Assembly: GCF_009728935.1 (NCBI RefSeq)
Contig: NZ_CP034235.1
Coordinates: forward strand, 5,122,001-5,186,000
Direction of reading: 5' to 3'
Length of the DNA stretch: 64,000 nucleotides
From: Paenibacillus psychroresistens
GTDB lineage: Bacteria > Bacillota > Bacilli > Paenibacillales > NBRC-103111
Shown here: piece after piece, positions 26,778-36,324 of the stretch
How the letters are laid out: the number at the start of each line of letters is the position of its first letter
Position numbering within the stretch: position 1 is the stretch's first letter
The notes under the pieces: generated by a model
What the model was told of the DNA's origin: nothing
The model's database searches: none
What the model saw: the letters and a program-made list of their open reading frames with translations, nothing else
Position numbers and translations under genes: made by a program

Positions 26778-27264
26778 CCAATGCTTCAGTGAAGCCTCCA
26801 ACTGCCCACTTTGCAGCGTTATAAGCGGTACCGCCTGCGGTAGCAAAACGACCGCCGACAGATGAGATTTGAATGATGTGACCGCTGCGTTGCTTCCGCA
26901 TAATGGGCAGAGCCGCCCGTGTCAGATAAACGACTCCGTAAAAGTTGGTATCCATCAACTTCTTGTAGTCCTCGGCACTCGTCTCTTCAAATGGTCGAAT
27001 ATCTCCGTATCCGGCGTTGTTTACAAGAATATCAAGTTGTCCGAATGCGTCGATTGCTGCATTAACGGCTGACTTTGCCGCATTTTCGTCAGTCACATCC
27101 AGAGGAACAACACGAATTTGATCGCCATATATATTAACTAAATCGGCAAGCTGCTCAGGCTTTCGGGCTGTTGCGACAACACGATCGCCTTTAGTGAGCG
27201 CAGCCTCTGTGATATTCCGCCCCAAACCGTTGGCGCTGCCGGTAACTAACCATACTTTTGACAT
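26758..27264 (-). pseudogene. SDR gene truncated after the active site
   Basis: From ATG 27264: TGSANGLGRNITEAAL, NNAGYGDIRPF, Ser in QISSVGGR and YNAAKWAVGGF for Tyr/Lys. Homology ends at about residue 160 (GGFTEAL); five foreign codons (VYCGDF) lead to a stop inside FtsW sequence. The substrate-binding C-terminal third is lost. It is divergent from the second AraC regulator, so it was once that regulator's target. Confidence 0.85.
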
Positions 27265-27445
27265 GTAATCATCTTCTAGATTAAAATCACTCCACAACAA
27301 ACCTTATATCGTGGCTTGTTAACCTCATTTTAAATTGATTATAATAAGGATGATAGTTGGATTGTATTTATTTATTGCCTAAAACTATGATTTGCATATA
27401 AAAGATGACAATAACCATCGATATATCGAGGAAAGGAAAACTAAG

Positions 27446-28357
27446 ATGATCTCCAATTCTGAAACACTCGAATCCGTGATGAGCCGTCTTTTGGACTTCA
27501 TGTCACAGTTTTCATTCTTCCATGGAACATTTCAAACTAACATCCCCTTTCTTTCTTTGTTAAGAGAGGTTAAGCCATCTGTTGTGGAAAGCGGAATCCT
27601 TGATCCTTCCATATGTATTGTAATCCAGGGTAATAAAAAACTGATTATAGGCGAAAAATCGATTGAATATGGTGCAGGAAACTATATTTCTTCAAGCATT
27701 GACATGCCGATTAGCGGGCAGGTTTTGAAAGCTTCACTTGAAGCGCCTTATACGGCTATTAGGATTATATTTACTTCAGAAGAAATCGCATCCGTTGTAT
27801 TAGAAGCTAATATTAAACCAAGACAAGAGAATCAACTAAGAGAAGGTGCATTTGTTGGGAACATAGGACTCGAGGTGCTTTTGGTGTTTGAAAGGCTCCT
27901 TCATCTCTCTTCTGATTCTCAAACAGCTGCCTTTCTCGCTCCAACAATGAAACGAGAGATTATCTATCGCCTCCTAATCGGAGAGGATGGAGGAGTGTTT
28001 TATAATAGCATGCTCTTACATCATGAAACTTCAGGAATCAGTAAAGCAATCCATCATGTTAAGGCCAATTTCGATCGCTCGATTACGGTGGATCAGATTG
28101 CCCGTATCGGCAACATGAGCACTTCTACTTTGCATCATAAATTCAAGGCAGTAACCACACTGACTCCCATACAATATCAAAAGCAGCTTAGACTTCAAGA
28201 AGCACGAAGAATCCTATTAGGCGGTGGAGTTGATGTGACCATAGCTGCCTTTCAGGTCGGCTATGAAAGCTTGACGCAATTTAACCGCGAATACAAACGG
28301 CTTTTTGGTCTGCCGCCCCTAAAAGATATCCAGACTATTCGAGCCAAAAAAACTTAA
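27446..28357 (+). CDS. AraC-family regulator with AraC_N domain (second paralogue)
   Basis: 303 aa from the ATG at 27446 (AAAGGA eight bases upstream); an earlier in-frame ATG at 27392 lacks a site. N-terminal AraC_N domain (DPSICIVIQGNKKLIIGEKS), then helix-turn-helix motifs (VDQIARIGNMSTSTLHHKFK; AAFQVGYESLTQFNREYKRL). Strongly similar to the AraC at 24081. Divergent from the truncated SDR, so its local target is broken. Confidence 0.92.
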   Translation: MISNSETLESVMSRLLDFMSQFSFFHGTFQTNIPFLSLLREVKPSVVESGILDPSICIVIQGNKKLIIGEKSIEYGAGNYISSSIDMPISGQVLKASLEAPYTAIRIIFTSEEIASVVLEANIKPRQENQLREGAFVGNIGLEVLLVFERLLHLSSDSQTAAFLAPTMKREIIYRLLIGEDGGVFYNSMLLHHETSGISKAIHHVKANFDRSITVDQIARIGNMSTSTLHHKFKAVTTLTPIQYQKQLRLQEARRILLGGGVDVTIAAFQVGYESLTQFNREYKRLFGLPPLKDIQTIRAKKT

Positions 28358-28460
28358 ATATTAAAGTAAACAACTCAAGCTTGCATCAAGAACCCCTCTC
28401 GACAGAATCATTAAAACTAAACTATCCCGTTTTTAATGAATGGTTATTATGTTAAAAAAC

Positions 28461-28512
28461 AAAAAAGGGCTTCCCTCTGTCATCTTTCAATGACTTTTGG
28501 GACAGCCCTTTT
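28461..28512. terminator. bidirectional terminator
   Basis: AAAAGGGCT ... AGCCCTTTT outer stem with inner GTCAT / ATGAC pairing, between the AraC gene and the convergent secreted beta-helix gene. Confidence 0.8.
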
Positions 28513-28550
28513 CCAGTTGATAGCTTTAGAAACTAGAGATGTTAATACGC

Positions 28551-31500
28551 TTAAGCTGCATCAATTAATGAATTTACCTGTACAGCACCATCGATTGTAA
28601 ATACCAATAACTTAGTTTTTGTTCCATCCGCTGAAATAACTTTAAGACTATTATCTGTTGTAACAGCTGCCGTTAAAGCAGCCGCATTTCCACTGCCATC
28701 CACAACTGAGATGGTTTGAACACCATATAGGGATATTAACTCGTCTAGAACATTTCCAACCGTAGCTCCAGCTTTAATGTCTATAGCACGGTCTGAAACA
28801 GAGTTAATATGTGTGCTTGTAAAGGCAATAGCTACACCTGTGTCAGAGACGATATTTGGGAAAACATAGGATTGTGATAAATTTGCCTGTACGGAGCTGT
28901 CAAATTTGGTATTGCCATTTGCTTTAGGATAGACTTTTGCAGACTGTGTTTTATAAGATTTAATGAACGTTTTAACAGCTATATTTTTAAAATTATAACT
29001 TGAGGTACCTCTAACTTGGATAGCACTGCCAATTAACCCGCCTTGTAAAATGTTCAGGTTGCTTAAGTTAACATCTGTTCCATTATCAATTACAATAGCA
29101 AATCTATCATTTCTTAAAATATCTTCATATTGTATTGAACTGTCTTTGATAGTTATGTCGTCTACATATTTCAGAAGAATACCATATGCAGGGAACAAAT
29201 TAGCATTTGCATAGGTTGATGTTCTATAGTTGCCTCCATTTTTAGCTTCAGCTATCACTTGTGCAGCATTTGATAAAACCGGCATGGAAGCCGTTTTAGC
29301 AGGGTTATAGGAAGCCATTAGCTTAAGGTTTTTAATTGTAATATTTCTAACTGGATATGTTTTTCCATCTACAATAGTTCCTACAGAGCCAACGTCAATT
29401 GTGCCTGCCGCACCAGTGCTTGGAAACCGTTTGTAGCCTTGAATAACAATTGGGAATGCTCCATCTCCACCAGCGTTCTTCGATAAAACAGCCCCATCCA
29501 CCGTTACATCCGAAATAGAACCAGGCCTTCTTATTCCAAGAGGCAGTCTTGATGTTTGCAGGCTTCCATCTTCATCCAACCCGGCGCCTTCAAATCGCGG
29601 AGTTACACCAAAAGCAATTCCACCAGAGGTGTTTTCTAATTTTAAATCTGAAAAGGTTACGTTACTTATATTTGATCCGTCGTTCACCCATATGGCAACG
29701 CCCGTTTTGTTAGCATTGGTTGTTAGAGATAAATTTTTCACTTTAATATCTTTAATATCTCCAACTGTTTCTGAGCCTAATTGGAACACATTTCCGCCAT
29801 CTATGTCACCGGCAACAATTTTTTCAATATCATTATTAGAAACGTGTCTAATAAAGCCTAAAGAAAAATCACTTCCTAATTTGGCTACATCATTACTGGA
29901 CTTTAAAGTTGTAACATTGTAAGCAGAGGCGTTGTTGTCTTGCATAAAATTGAAGGTATCTCTTTGCCGATCGGAAGATGAGTTAGGCAATAGAATATTT
30001 TGAACTCTAATGTCATCACAGCCAGTAGTTAATATGGAGAACCAGCCACCTTGTTCAAAGGTCAGAATATTATCCTCATCTATTCCGCCGATAACTATAT
30101 TTTTAGATAACTTCAACGAAATGGTTTTAGTTCCTCTACCAGGAACTGCAGGAGTACTATAGCCCGTGTATAAATTCATATTGCCATAAAATTTAGCGGA
30201 ATTCCCCACAATCTTAATATTTTCTACACGAACGCCCCACATCAGCGCGTCTTCCCAATAGCCGTGACCGTCATCCTGCCCCAATGCGAAAGGATAATTT
30301 AAACTATTTTCTCTTGAGTCAATATTATCTAAAGCGATTAGTTGAGAGTTTTTGTCAAAATATAAATATACATTGCTTCTTAAATGTATGCTATTAGAGG
30401 CGAAATTCGAGTTTCCTTTGAAGTAAACCTTACCTCCGCCATTTTTGCTTGCTGCAGCAATAGCTGCATTAATAGAAACAGAATTATCTGTTCCGGTATA
30501 TTTAATAATGTCATAAGTGCTGCTTATTACCGTTGCGTCAGCAACAGCTCCAAAATTCGTTACGTCGTATATACCTGAATAATAACTTACCATGTTTGAG
30601 CTTCCATCCGATGTTACAAGCTTAAAATAATAGTTTGTATCTGGTAAAAGGTTAGTAAGCTTGGCTTGTTGTGATTTTAAAACCTCTCCAGTATTAACCC
30701 AGGTTAAACCTTTATCCAAGCTTGCATAAACGGCAGCATGTTTATTTAATGAATCAGCTTCCAGAACAACAGTTGTTGGTTTAATATAAGAAACCTCATC
30801 CGCTTTTCTAACTAAATTTGTTACATTGGAGGTAACATTGAATTTTGAAGTTCCTGTTTCAGTATAATCCACTTCACGTGGTGTTCCTGAATAAGCCTTG
30901 CCGCTAAAGGTTGCACTGAAAGCTCCGCCTTTTCTGGGAATTGTTTTGTTTTTCAGAATAAGAATAACGTCAACACCATTGTAGGCGCTAAAATCTGTAT
31001 TCTTGATAGAAACCGTTTTTCCACCATTGGTTATTTCCACTTTTGTTCGTAAATCTTCATTAGAGTTAATATCTCTAACCCAGTTTCTTCCTGAATGGTT
31101 ATAATCTTTTGCCGCAGCTATAGCAGCATTATTTAATTGTACGGAACCGCGGCCAATTAAATCGAAAGTATCTTTAGATGAAGCTGTTATTCCATCCGGC
31201 AAATTAAAGGTTAACGTTCCGTATAAATATTTTCTTTCCGGAGTGGTTCTATTAATGGAATATTCCAAAGTTATATCTTGAGTTTGTCCAATTGTATATT
31301 GCTGCAGGTTTGCTTTTAAGGTTGATAGATGAATCGTAAATTTTTTGACCGTTCCATCTTCAGCAGCAACCGTTAATATATCATTATTAACTATTTCATC
31401 AGACAGGCTTTTTTCTGCTCCCGAGCTATCTGTAACCGAATAATTTTGAATATAATGGTCTGTTGAGTCAATTTCAGCAAGCAATTGTTCAACATTATAA

Positions 31501-32027
31501 TGAGGCACCATGTAAATTGAGCTATTTGCATTGTCGATGCTTGATATGTGAATGGCGTTATTTAGCATTCTAAGATCCGTATTAGATGAATTTTCCGGTT
31601 TAAAGGCAATATTATCTAAAGAAATTTTAGAATTGCTAATTTTCAAAGTGTAAGATTTAGCCTTATCCACTTGAGGTAAATTTGTTATTGAATAGGCAAT
31701 TCCATCTGTGCCTTCTAGTAAACTGATTTTAGCATTAGATAAATTTATATTACTCGCACCATCATTTATTGAGATATTATCTGGAACTCTACCACTTGAA
31801 ATATTTAATTTTCCCTTTGCTGAAGCTGTCTTAAAAGAGAATGTGTCTGACGCTCTTACATTAGACGAAAATCCCAAAGAAGTTATATCCTTAGCTTTCC
31901 CCTTCTCTTCATTAAAACTATTAGAATCTGCCGAGCTATTAGAATCTGCCCATGCACCGTAAGCCAGACTAAACAACATGGTTAAAGTCATAAAAGTGGT
32001 TACAAGTACCTTAGCTTTATTTTTCAT
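28551..32027 (-). CDS. secreted GH28-like right-handed beta-helix protein
   Basis: 1158 aa. Signal peptide (about 1-28, ending AYGAWA). N-terminal Ig/beta-sandwich-like modules to about 400, a fibronectin-III-like stretch (about 410-485), then a pectate-lyase-like/GH28 beta-helix opening VTNFGAVADATV and AAIAAASKNGGGKVYF. GH28-like positions include SSNDVAKLGSD and NVFQLGSETVGDIKDI, though the classical NTD and RIK motifs are not clear, so hydrolase or lyase activity is unproven. A short module of YSVTDSSG...DGTVKKF type near residues 145-205 recurs at the C-terminus (SVVDGSGN...SADGTKTKL). GGAGG upstream; monocistronic. Probable role: attack on a plant-type polysaccharide outside the cell. 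Confidence 0.85.
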   Translation of the reverse strand: MKNKAKVLVTTFMTLTMLFSLAYGAWADSNSSADSNSFNEEKGKAKDITSLGFSSNVRASDTFSFKTASAKGKLNISSGRVPDNISINDGASNINLSNAKISLLEGTDGIAYSITNLPQVDKAKSYTLKISNSKISLDNIAFKPENSSNTDLRMLNNAIHISSIDNANSSIYMVPHYNVEQLLAEIDSTDHYIQNYSVTDSSGAEKSLSDEIVNNDILTVAAEDGTVKKFTIHLSTLKANLQQYTIGQTQDITLEYSINRTTPERKYLYGTLTFNLPDGITASSKDTFDLIGRGSVQLNNAAIAAAKDYNHSGRNWVRDINSNEDLRTKVEITNGGKTVSIKNTDFSAYNGVDVILILKNKTIPRKGGAFSATFSGKAYSGTPREVDYTETGTSKFNVTSNVTNLVRKADEVSYIKPTTVVLEADSLNKHAAVYASLDKGLTWVNTGEVLKSQQAKLTNLLPDTNYYFKLVTSDGSSNMVSYYSGIYDVTNFGAVADATVISSTYDIIKYTGTDNSVSINAAIAAASKNGGGKVYFKGNSNFASNSIHLRSNVYLYFDKNSQLIALDNIDSRENSLNYPFALGQDDGHGYWEDALMWGVRVENIKIVGNSAKFYGNMNLYTGYSTPAVPGRGTKTISLKLSKNIVIGGIDEDNILTFEQGGWFSILTTGCDDIRVQNILLPNSSSDRQRDTFNFMQDNNASAYNVTTLKSSNDVAKLGSDFSLGFIRHVSNNDIEKIVAGDIDGGNVFQLGSETVGDIKDIKVKNLSLTTNANKTGVAIWVNDGSNISNVTFSDLKLENTSGGIAFGVTPRFEGAGLDEDGSLQTSRLPLGIRRPGSISDVTVDGAVLSKNAGGDGAFPIVIQGYKRFPSTGAAGTIDVGSVGTIVDGKTYPVRNITIKNLKLMASYNPAKTASMPVLSNAAQVIAEAKNGGNYRTSTYANANLFPAYGILLKYVDDITIKDSSIQYEDILRNDRFAIVIDNGTDVNLSNLNILQGGLIGSAIQVRGTSSYNFKNIAVKTFIKSYKTQSAKVYPKANGNTKFDSSVQANLSQSYVFPNIVSDTGVAIAFTSTHINSVSDRAIDIKAGATVGNVLDELISLYGVQTISVVDGSGNAAALTAAVTTDNSLKVISADGTKTKLLVFTIDGAVQVNSLIDAA

Positions 32028-32324
32028 TATATTATCCTCCTATATTTTCCTTTTGTTTTTTACAAATCCTACCCAGCTTCCTCCTCTTATGATGTTTGAT
32101 GTGCCTGCTCGTTGCTTTCAGTTTCAAATTATATCTATCATTTGTTTTGCGGCAGTCAATTCAGCGTGAACATATTGTAAATGAAATTGTCTTGCAAAAT
32201 ACCGATAGTTCGCTGGTCCCAAAGGTCCTTTAACCCGGGAAAGCCCATCGGATGTCCCCTTCCTATTAGCCTGATATGCAGCAATATGACCTTGCCAAAC
32301 TTGCTTAATCTCATCTTGTATCAT

Positions 32325-32358
32325 AAAAAAAATCCTCCCCGTGTTAAGGAGGAGGATC
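32325..32358 (-). terminator. terminator with eight-T tail
   Basis: GATCCTCCTCC / GGGGAGGAT hairpin followed by TTTTTTTT on the minus strand. It would end transcription coming through the SLH relic and lipoprotein gene. Confidence 0.75.
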
Positions 32359-32483
32359 GTAACATAAGCAATATTCGGTTAATAGTTTTCAAATATTTGG
32401 GAATATTCCATGTAGATATCGACTCTAAAAATGGATTAATAGAATTAGATATTCTTAAAAATTGGGTAATCTCACACGTACAA

Positions 32484-32648
32484 TTAAATCAGCTCTAATT
32501 TTATAAGAAGTCGCTGTATTATAACCGCTACCTCAGCCCTAGTCGTATTGTCCTTCGGTCCAAGCTCCGTGTCGTTTCTTCCAGATATTTCTCTAGACTG
32601 CATACAATATGCAATACGGCTTTGTGCCCAATTTGACAGCTCTGGCAT
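32484..32648 (-). pseudogene. C-terminal remnant of an S-layer homology (SLH) domain protein
   Basis: A 54-codon minus frame reads FKMPELSNWAQSRIAYCMQ, then SGRNDTELGPKDNTTRAEVA and AVIIQRLL before a stop, the full motif order of one SLH repeat (W-A, G-I-S-G, P-x-x-x-TRAE-A). No ribosome binding site or upstream coding sequence is present; a different lipoprotein gene starts 16 bases away. It is the tail of a lost surface protein. Together with the large secreted neighbour it shows the host uses SLH anchoring. Confidence 0.8.
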
Positions 32649-32663
32649 CTTAAAATGAATAAT

Positions 32664-33260
32664 TTAATTGTCTATTTTGCTATTTATTATTTCAGTGAAC
32701 ACATCTATTTTTGATATTTTATAATCCTTTAATCTCTCTTTATCTGGGGCTTGTTGAATAAGTTGGCCTGACGAATCAAATCTAAATCGCCCTTGATATA
32801 CACCAAGTGGTGTATATGCTTCTCCTTCTATTTGTGGTCCAATAAATTTGCTTAACATGATAATATCATGCTCACCCTTCTCCAGGACAGGAATACCATT
32901 TAATTTAAATGTTGTTTTCGGCAATGCTTTACCTTCCTTATCAGTCGGATTATATTCCCCGCCTGTTTCAACTATCCGTATGGTATCTCCTTTTAATACG
33001 GAACCTTTCAAAGTAGATAATACAGTTACAGAAGAGATTGTAAAGGGAATATCCTTATAAGTAAAAGTTTCTTGGTTAAGAACATTAATTTCCACGATTT
33101 CTACGGCATTTGAAACCAACTCATCCAACGTCCCATATGATTTTACCAGTGAAACAGCCCCTCCTACATCCGGTGTTTTTTCACTTTTCCCACATGCACT
33201 AAGGAGACTAATGAGAAATAAACAGCATACAAGAATAATGAATTTAGATTTAATTTTCAA
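32664..33260 (-). CDS. hypothetical lipoprotein
   Basis: 198 aa. Signal peptide with lipobox LLSAC (Cys23). The mature part is beta-rich: NAVEIVEINVLNQETFTYKD, then TLKGSVLKGDTIRIVETGGE and GEHDIIMLSKF. This pattern is seen in small Bacillales lipoproteins of unknown role. GGAGG upstream. Possibly co-transcribed with the broken HD-domain gene. Confidence 0.85.
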   Translation of the reverse strand: MKIKSKFIILVCCLFLISLLSACGKSEKTPDVGGAVSLVKSYGTLDELVSNAVEIVEINVLNQETFTYKDIPFTISSVTVLSTLKGSVLKGDTIRIVETGGEYNPTDKEGKALPKTTFKLNGIPVLEKGEHDIIMLSKFIGPQIEGEAYTPLGVYQGRFRFDSSGQLIQQAPDKERLKDYKISKIDVFTEIINSKIDN

Positions 33261-33299
33261 CTGAGATCCTCCAATTATATTTAATACAAACTTAAGGCT

Positions 33300-33765
33300 T
33301 CAAATAGCCTTTTCAACCGCATCATTAACAATACCTTCAATATAATTCCACAGGAATTTGGAGCCGCTCTCAATTCTTCTATTTCTTGATAAAACTTTCT
33401 CTCTTGTAGCCCCCAACCTTTGCCATTGTAAACCATTGGTTTTATAGTTATGAAGGATTGGCATAAAACTATCCATAGCTTGCGCAAATTTTGCCTCTGC
33501 TGTTTCTCCATCCTCATATTCATTCCAGATGTCCATAAATTGATTTGCTTGGTCATGTGGTAATAATCCAAATATTCTATCTGCGGCTTTCTTTTCTTTT
33601 TCGACTTTATCCAGCAAGTTGGCATTACCATAAGCATATGTATCTCCAGCATCAATTTCAACGATGTCATGGAGCAAAATTATCTTAAGTACCTTTAACA
33701 TATCTAAATTACTCTCATTGGCATATTCGGACAATACCATTGCACCTAAACCTTTCAATATCCAT
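33300..33765 (-). pseudogene. HD-domain hydrolase (YfbR-like) with an internal N-terminal deletion
   Basis: A good start signal (AGGAGG, eight bases, ATG at 33765) opens MDIER, but six codons later the family-like frame is a different one: GLGAMVLSEYANESNLDMLK, ILLHDIVEIDAGDTYAYG. HD-domain nucleotidases of this type carry an EHSWH segment before that point, and about 30 residues including those metal ligands are missing. So the 5-prime end was joined out of frame to the body by a deletion. The rest (FMPILHNYKTNG) is intact to the stop at 33300. Confidence 0.75.
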
Positions 33766-33869
33766 TTAGTTATCCTCCTATTATTATTTTAGTTTGTCTT
33801 ATTTTAACATATAGAAATAAGTTTGTTACACGAATCTGCCCGTTACTTCTGCGACCATGATGGAAAAAT

Positions 33870-33893
33870 TAAAAAAAAGAACCCGAAGGATCT
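33870..33893 (-). terminator. terminator of the following membrane-protein gene
   Basis: Minus strand AGATCC-TTCG-GGTTCT (one mismatch, TTCG tetraloop) followed by eight T, about 90 bases past the stop at 33981. Confidence 0.7.
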
Positions 33894-33980
33894 TTTTCTC
33901 AACACAGTTAGCCAACCATTACAACTGTATAACCGAAAAGCCTGTATATACACATACTGGTGTAATTATTGCTCAGTGGT

Positions 33981-35423
33981 TTAGTGTATGCGTTTTGACG
34001 TAAAAATTAGTAACACGACGGCGATCAACGCCCAGAGCACATTACCTATCCATGCTATAGAATCAACTGGCCATAATAGCAATGTCATAGCAAAGCCCCC
34101 CCATGCATAGGTCAGTAAAGCACCAGCAATTAAGGCAAACTGATGCTGCAAACTCCAACCATGTTGCTGTGACCAACGGGCAATGAGCAACGATGCGATA
34201 CTCAAGATGAAGATGCCCATAATAACACCAGCCCAGCTTTCAGGCTTCGCAAAAAACAGACTTGCTATTACAAACGTGCCCACACCAAGAGGCCATGGTT
34301 TGGGCACCCGGTACACAGCAGGAGCAGTTGAATCCTTTTTCTTGTTAATGGCGAAGGCGATTGCAATCAACGTGATTGCAACAGCAGCAGCACCCATTAA
34401 CTGGCCTTGCGAAGCTAAGAATTTTTCATCGGCGTAGATAAAGCTAAAAACGATGGCACAGCCAATAAGATATAAAACGCCGATCATGGATAGACCAAAC
34501 TTACTCAGCCAAGGTGTGGTCATTCTAGAAGGAGTCAGCATTTCTACAATTGCAATCGGGACACCGATACTCCATATGACATGCCCCATCACAAAAGAAA
34601 ATGCGTTGTAGGCGCTGATATCTAGAATAGGAATAGGTGTAACCTTCTGTGATTCAAGGCCTAAGAAAGCTTGGTTAAAAAGAGATTGGTCTATTAAGCC
34701 TGCTTCAATGACGCCATATGCCGCAGCCAAAAGGAATAGTGATGGCCAACTTCGACCAGTACGACGGACCAGCTCTCGAATGAGCAAGGCGCCTCCACCA
34801 TACAATGGCACAATAAGCGGATACCCAAGAATATTCCTGAGTGGACTGACTCCCAGTAAAAATTCACCCACCCATGGCGCAAGAAGAAGCAAGCCCAGCG
34901 CAGGAGCAAAGCGTTGGAGCGGAGCTGAAGATAAGGAAGAATTCCCATCAGGATTCTTCGTCTCTCTCTGTCGAATCCGGTATACAGCACTGGCGATCAA
35001 GCCAAAAACTGCCCCTGCTATGAGGCGTGTCACAAGTATCCTTACAAAGATTACGATCCGAATGGAAATCTCTTCGACTGCCGGACTGAAGAAGTCTTTT
35101 AAATAACCCTTAAGCTCAGGAACATTCTTGTCCATAGTAATCTGATGGGTTACGGCCACGAACAGGCCAAGCAACGCACCCAAAACTATAAAATCATAAA
35201 ACGGCCTTTTGTTCTTTCGAAACAAAGCAATGGCAAGGTATACCAGAAACGGTCCTATAGTAAGCGCCTTATATAGAATTGACTCGAACGAGAATAACTG
35301 CAAATCTTTTACGACCACTTGAGGAATTCCAATTGCCGCCAGAACTACCAGTAGTACCAGTGGCATATCTGTTTGAAAAAATGATAACCCTTGTTTTTTT
35401 AGAGTCATTATTAAGCTTTTCAC
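33981..35423 (-). CDS. uncharacterised polytopic membrane protein
   Basis: About 480 aa with twelve or more hydrophobic segments. A GTG at 35423 is preferred as start because GGGAGG lies 11 bases upstream; a GTG-initiated frame reaches 35459. Polar landmarks: [20 protein letters not shown] between early spans and a soluble loop [31 protein letters not shown] resembles a recurring hypothetical membrane family in Paenibacillus. No catalytic motif recognised. Monocistronic. Confidence 0.7.
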   Translation of the reverse strand: MKSLIMTLKKQGLSFFQTDMPLVLLVVLAAIGIPQVVVKDLQLFSFESILYKALTIGPFLVYLAIALFRKNKRPFYDFIVLGALLGLFVAVTHQITMDKNVPELKGYLKDFFSPAVEEISIRIVIFVRILVTRLIAGAVFGLIASAVYRIRQRETKNPDGNSSLSSAPLQRFAPALGLLLLAPWVGEFLLGVSPLRNILGYPLIVPLYGGGALLIRELVRRTGRSWPSLFLLAAAYGVIEAGLIDQSLFNQAFLGLESQKVTPIPILDISAYNAFSFVMGHVIWSIGVPIAIVEMLTPSRMTTPWLSKFGLSMIGVLYLIGCAIVFSFIYADEKFLASQGQLMGAAAVAITLIAIAFAINKKKDSTAPAVYRVPKPWPLGVGTFVIASLFFAKPESWAGVIMGIFILSIASLLIARWSQQHGWSLQHQFALIAGALLTYAWGGFAMTLLLWPVDSIAWIGNVLWALIAVVLLIFTSKRIH

Positions 35424-35459
35424 CTGAATGACAGCCTCCCTTCCTTTATTGTTGTCCAC

Positions 35460-35707
35460 GCGCTGGAAAAATAGAATGCTTTAATCTTCTCTTTAATAAT
35501 GACCAAATTTTATTCGCTCACTTTTTAACATCTCTCCAAAGTTCGTTTTCCCAACTACCTTTCTACAATCTATACTCCATTGTTGCCAAATCTGATGCTA
35601 AAAGTAAAGATAGATTTAGTTGCAACTCTATGCAATCACAGGTTGCGATCATTTAGATCCTTATATAATCAAGTATTAGAACAAACGAATAATAAAACGG
35701 AATAGAC
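35460..35707. other. intergenic stretch, nothing recognised
   Basis: About 250 AT-rich bases upstream of the membrane-protein gene. They must carry its promoter, but no clear consensus pair or palindrome is seen. Confidence 0.4.
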
Positions 35708-35743
35708 AAAATGCAGCGACCTCTTAAAAGGTCGCTGCATTTT
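35708..35743. terminator. strong terminator
   Basis: Perfect 15-bp stem AAAATGCAGCGACCT / AGGTCGCTGCATTTT with a six-base loop and TTTTTT tail on the plus strand. Lies about 100 bases past the stop of the 113-aa gene and probably acts both ways. Confidence 0.9.
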
Positions 35744-35845
35744 TTATTATAAACACTGTTAACACACTTTTCAAAATTTTATGTTTGATGAGCCTGAAAA
35801 CTATGCGATGCCCGCGGGTTTTTCTGATAGCATCGATTTGCCTCA

Positions 35846-36187
35846 TTATAATTGAACAGGAGGATTTGCTGCAGATACCACATAGTCTGTTATTATTTTA
35901 GAGAAAAAAATAAATTCATGATAATTGAGAAGTTTATCAAACTCACTATCTCTTACAGTTACAAATTGGACTTTACTATACAGATCACCATTTAGAATAG
36001 CAAACAATGTAAAGCCATTAAGAAATGGGTTTAGATCGCTGCCATATTGAACAAGCAGTGATTCTTCTGGATTTAACGTAAATGTTGCTGTCCCGTCTTG
36101 ATTGACTGGATCAGCTCCTTGCCGTACGAAAAGCGTAATCTGTAAAACAGCCTGACTGAGGTTGACAAATGTTTTTACACCAGCCAT
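35846..36187 (-). CDS. hypothetical protein, beta-rich
   Basis: 113 aa without signal peptide. Alternating hydrophobic pattern suggests a small beta-sandwich: FVNLSQAVLQITLFVRQGAD, FTLNPEESLLVQYGSDLN, GFTLFAILNGDLYSKVQF. AGAGGG upstream of ATG. Similar small proteins occur in spore formers, sometimes as spore-associated; I cannot assign a role. Own terminator. Confidence 0.7.
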   Translation of the reverse strand: MAGVKTFVNLSQAVLQITLFVRQGADPVNQDGTATFTLNPEESLLVQYGSDLNPFLNGFTLFAILNGDLYSKVQFVTVRDSEFDKLLNYHEFIFFSKIITDYVVSAANPPVQL

Positions 36188-36324
36188 TTTTTATCCCTCT
36201 TCTCCTATTTAGTCATATAGAAAGATTAATAATCTTTCATACTTTCATAGTATGTAAGAGTTGATATATTAGTGATAGATATCATAGCCTTTTCTTTGGG
36301 TTAAACTTGTATTTTCAGATACTA

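Noticed and set aside
32124-32324. 66-codon minus frame (MIQDEIKQVWQGHIAAYQ) briefly resembling an IS66 Orf1 start
   Set aside because: Its apparent RBS is the arm of a terminator hairpin, the rest of the text matches nothing, and no inverted repeats or other transposase parts are near. It may be a frameshifted relic but is too weak to call.
33281-33670. 129-codon minus frame inside the HD-domain gene
   Set aside because: Low-complexity shadow of the HD frame with no family features.
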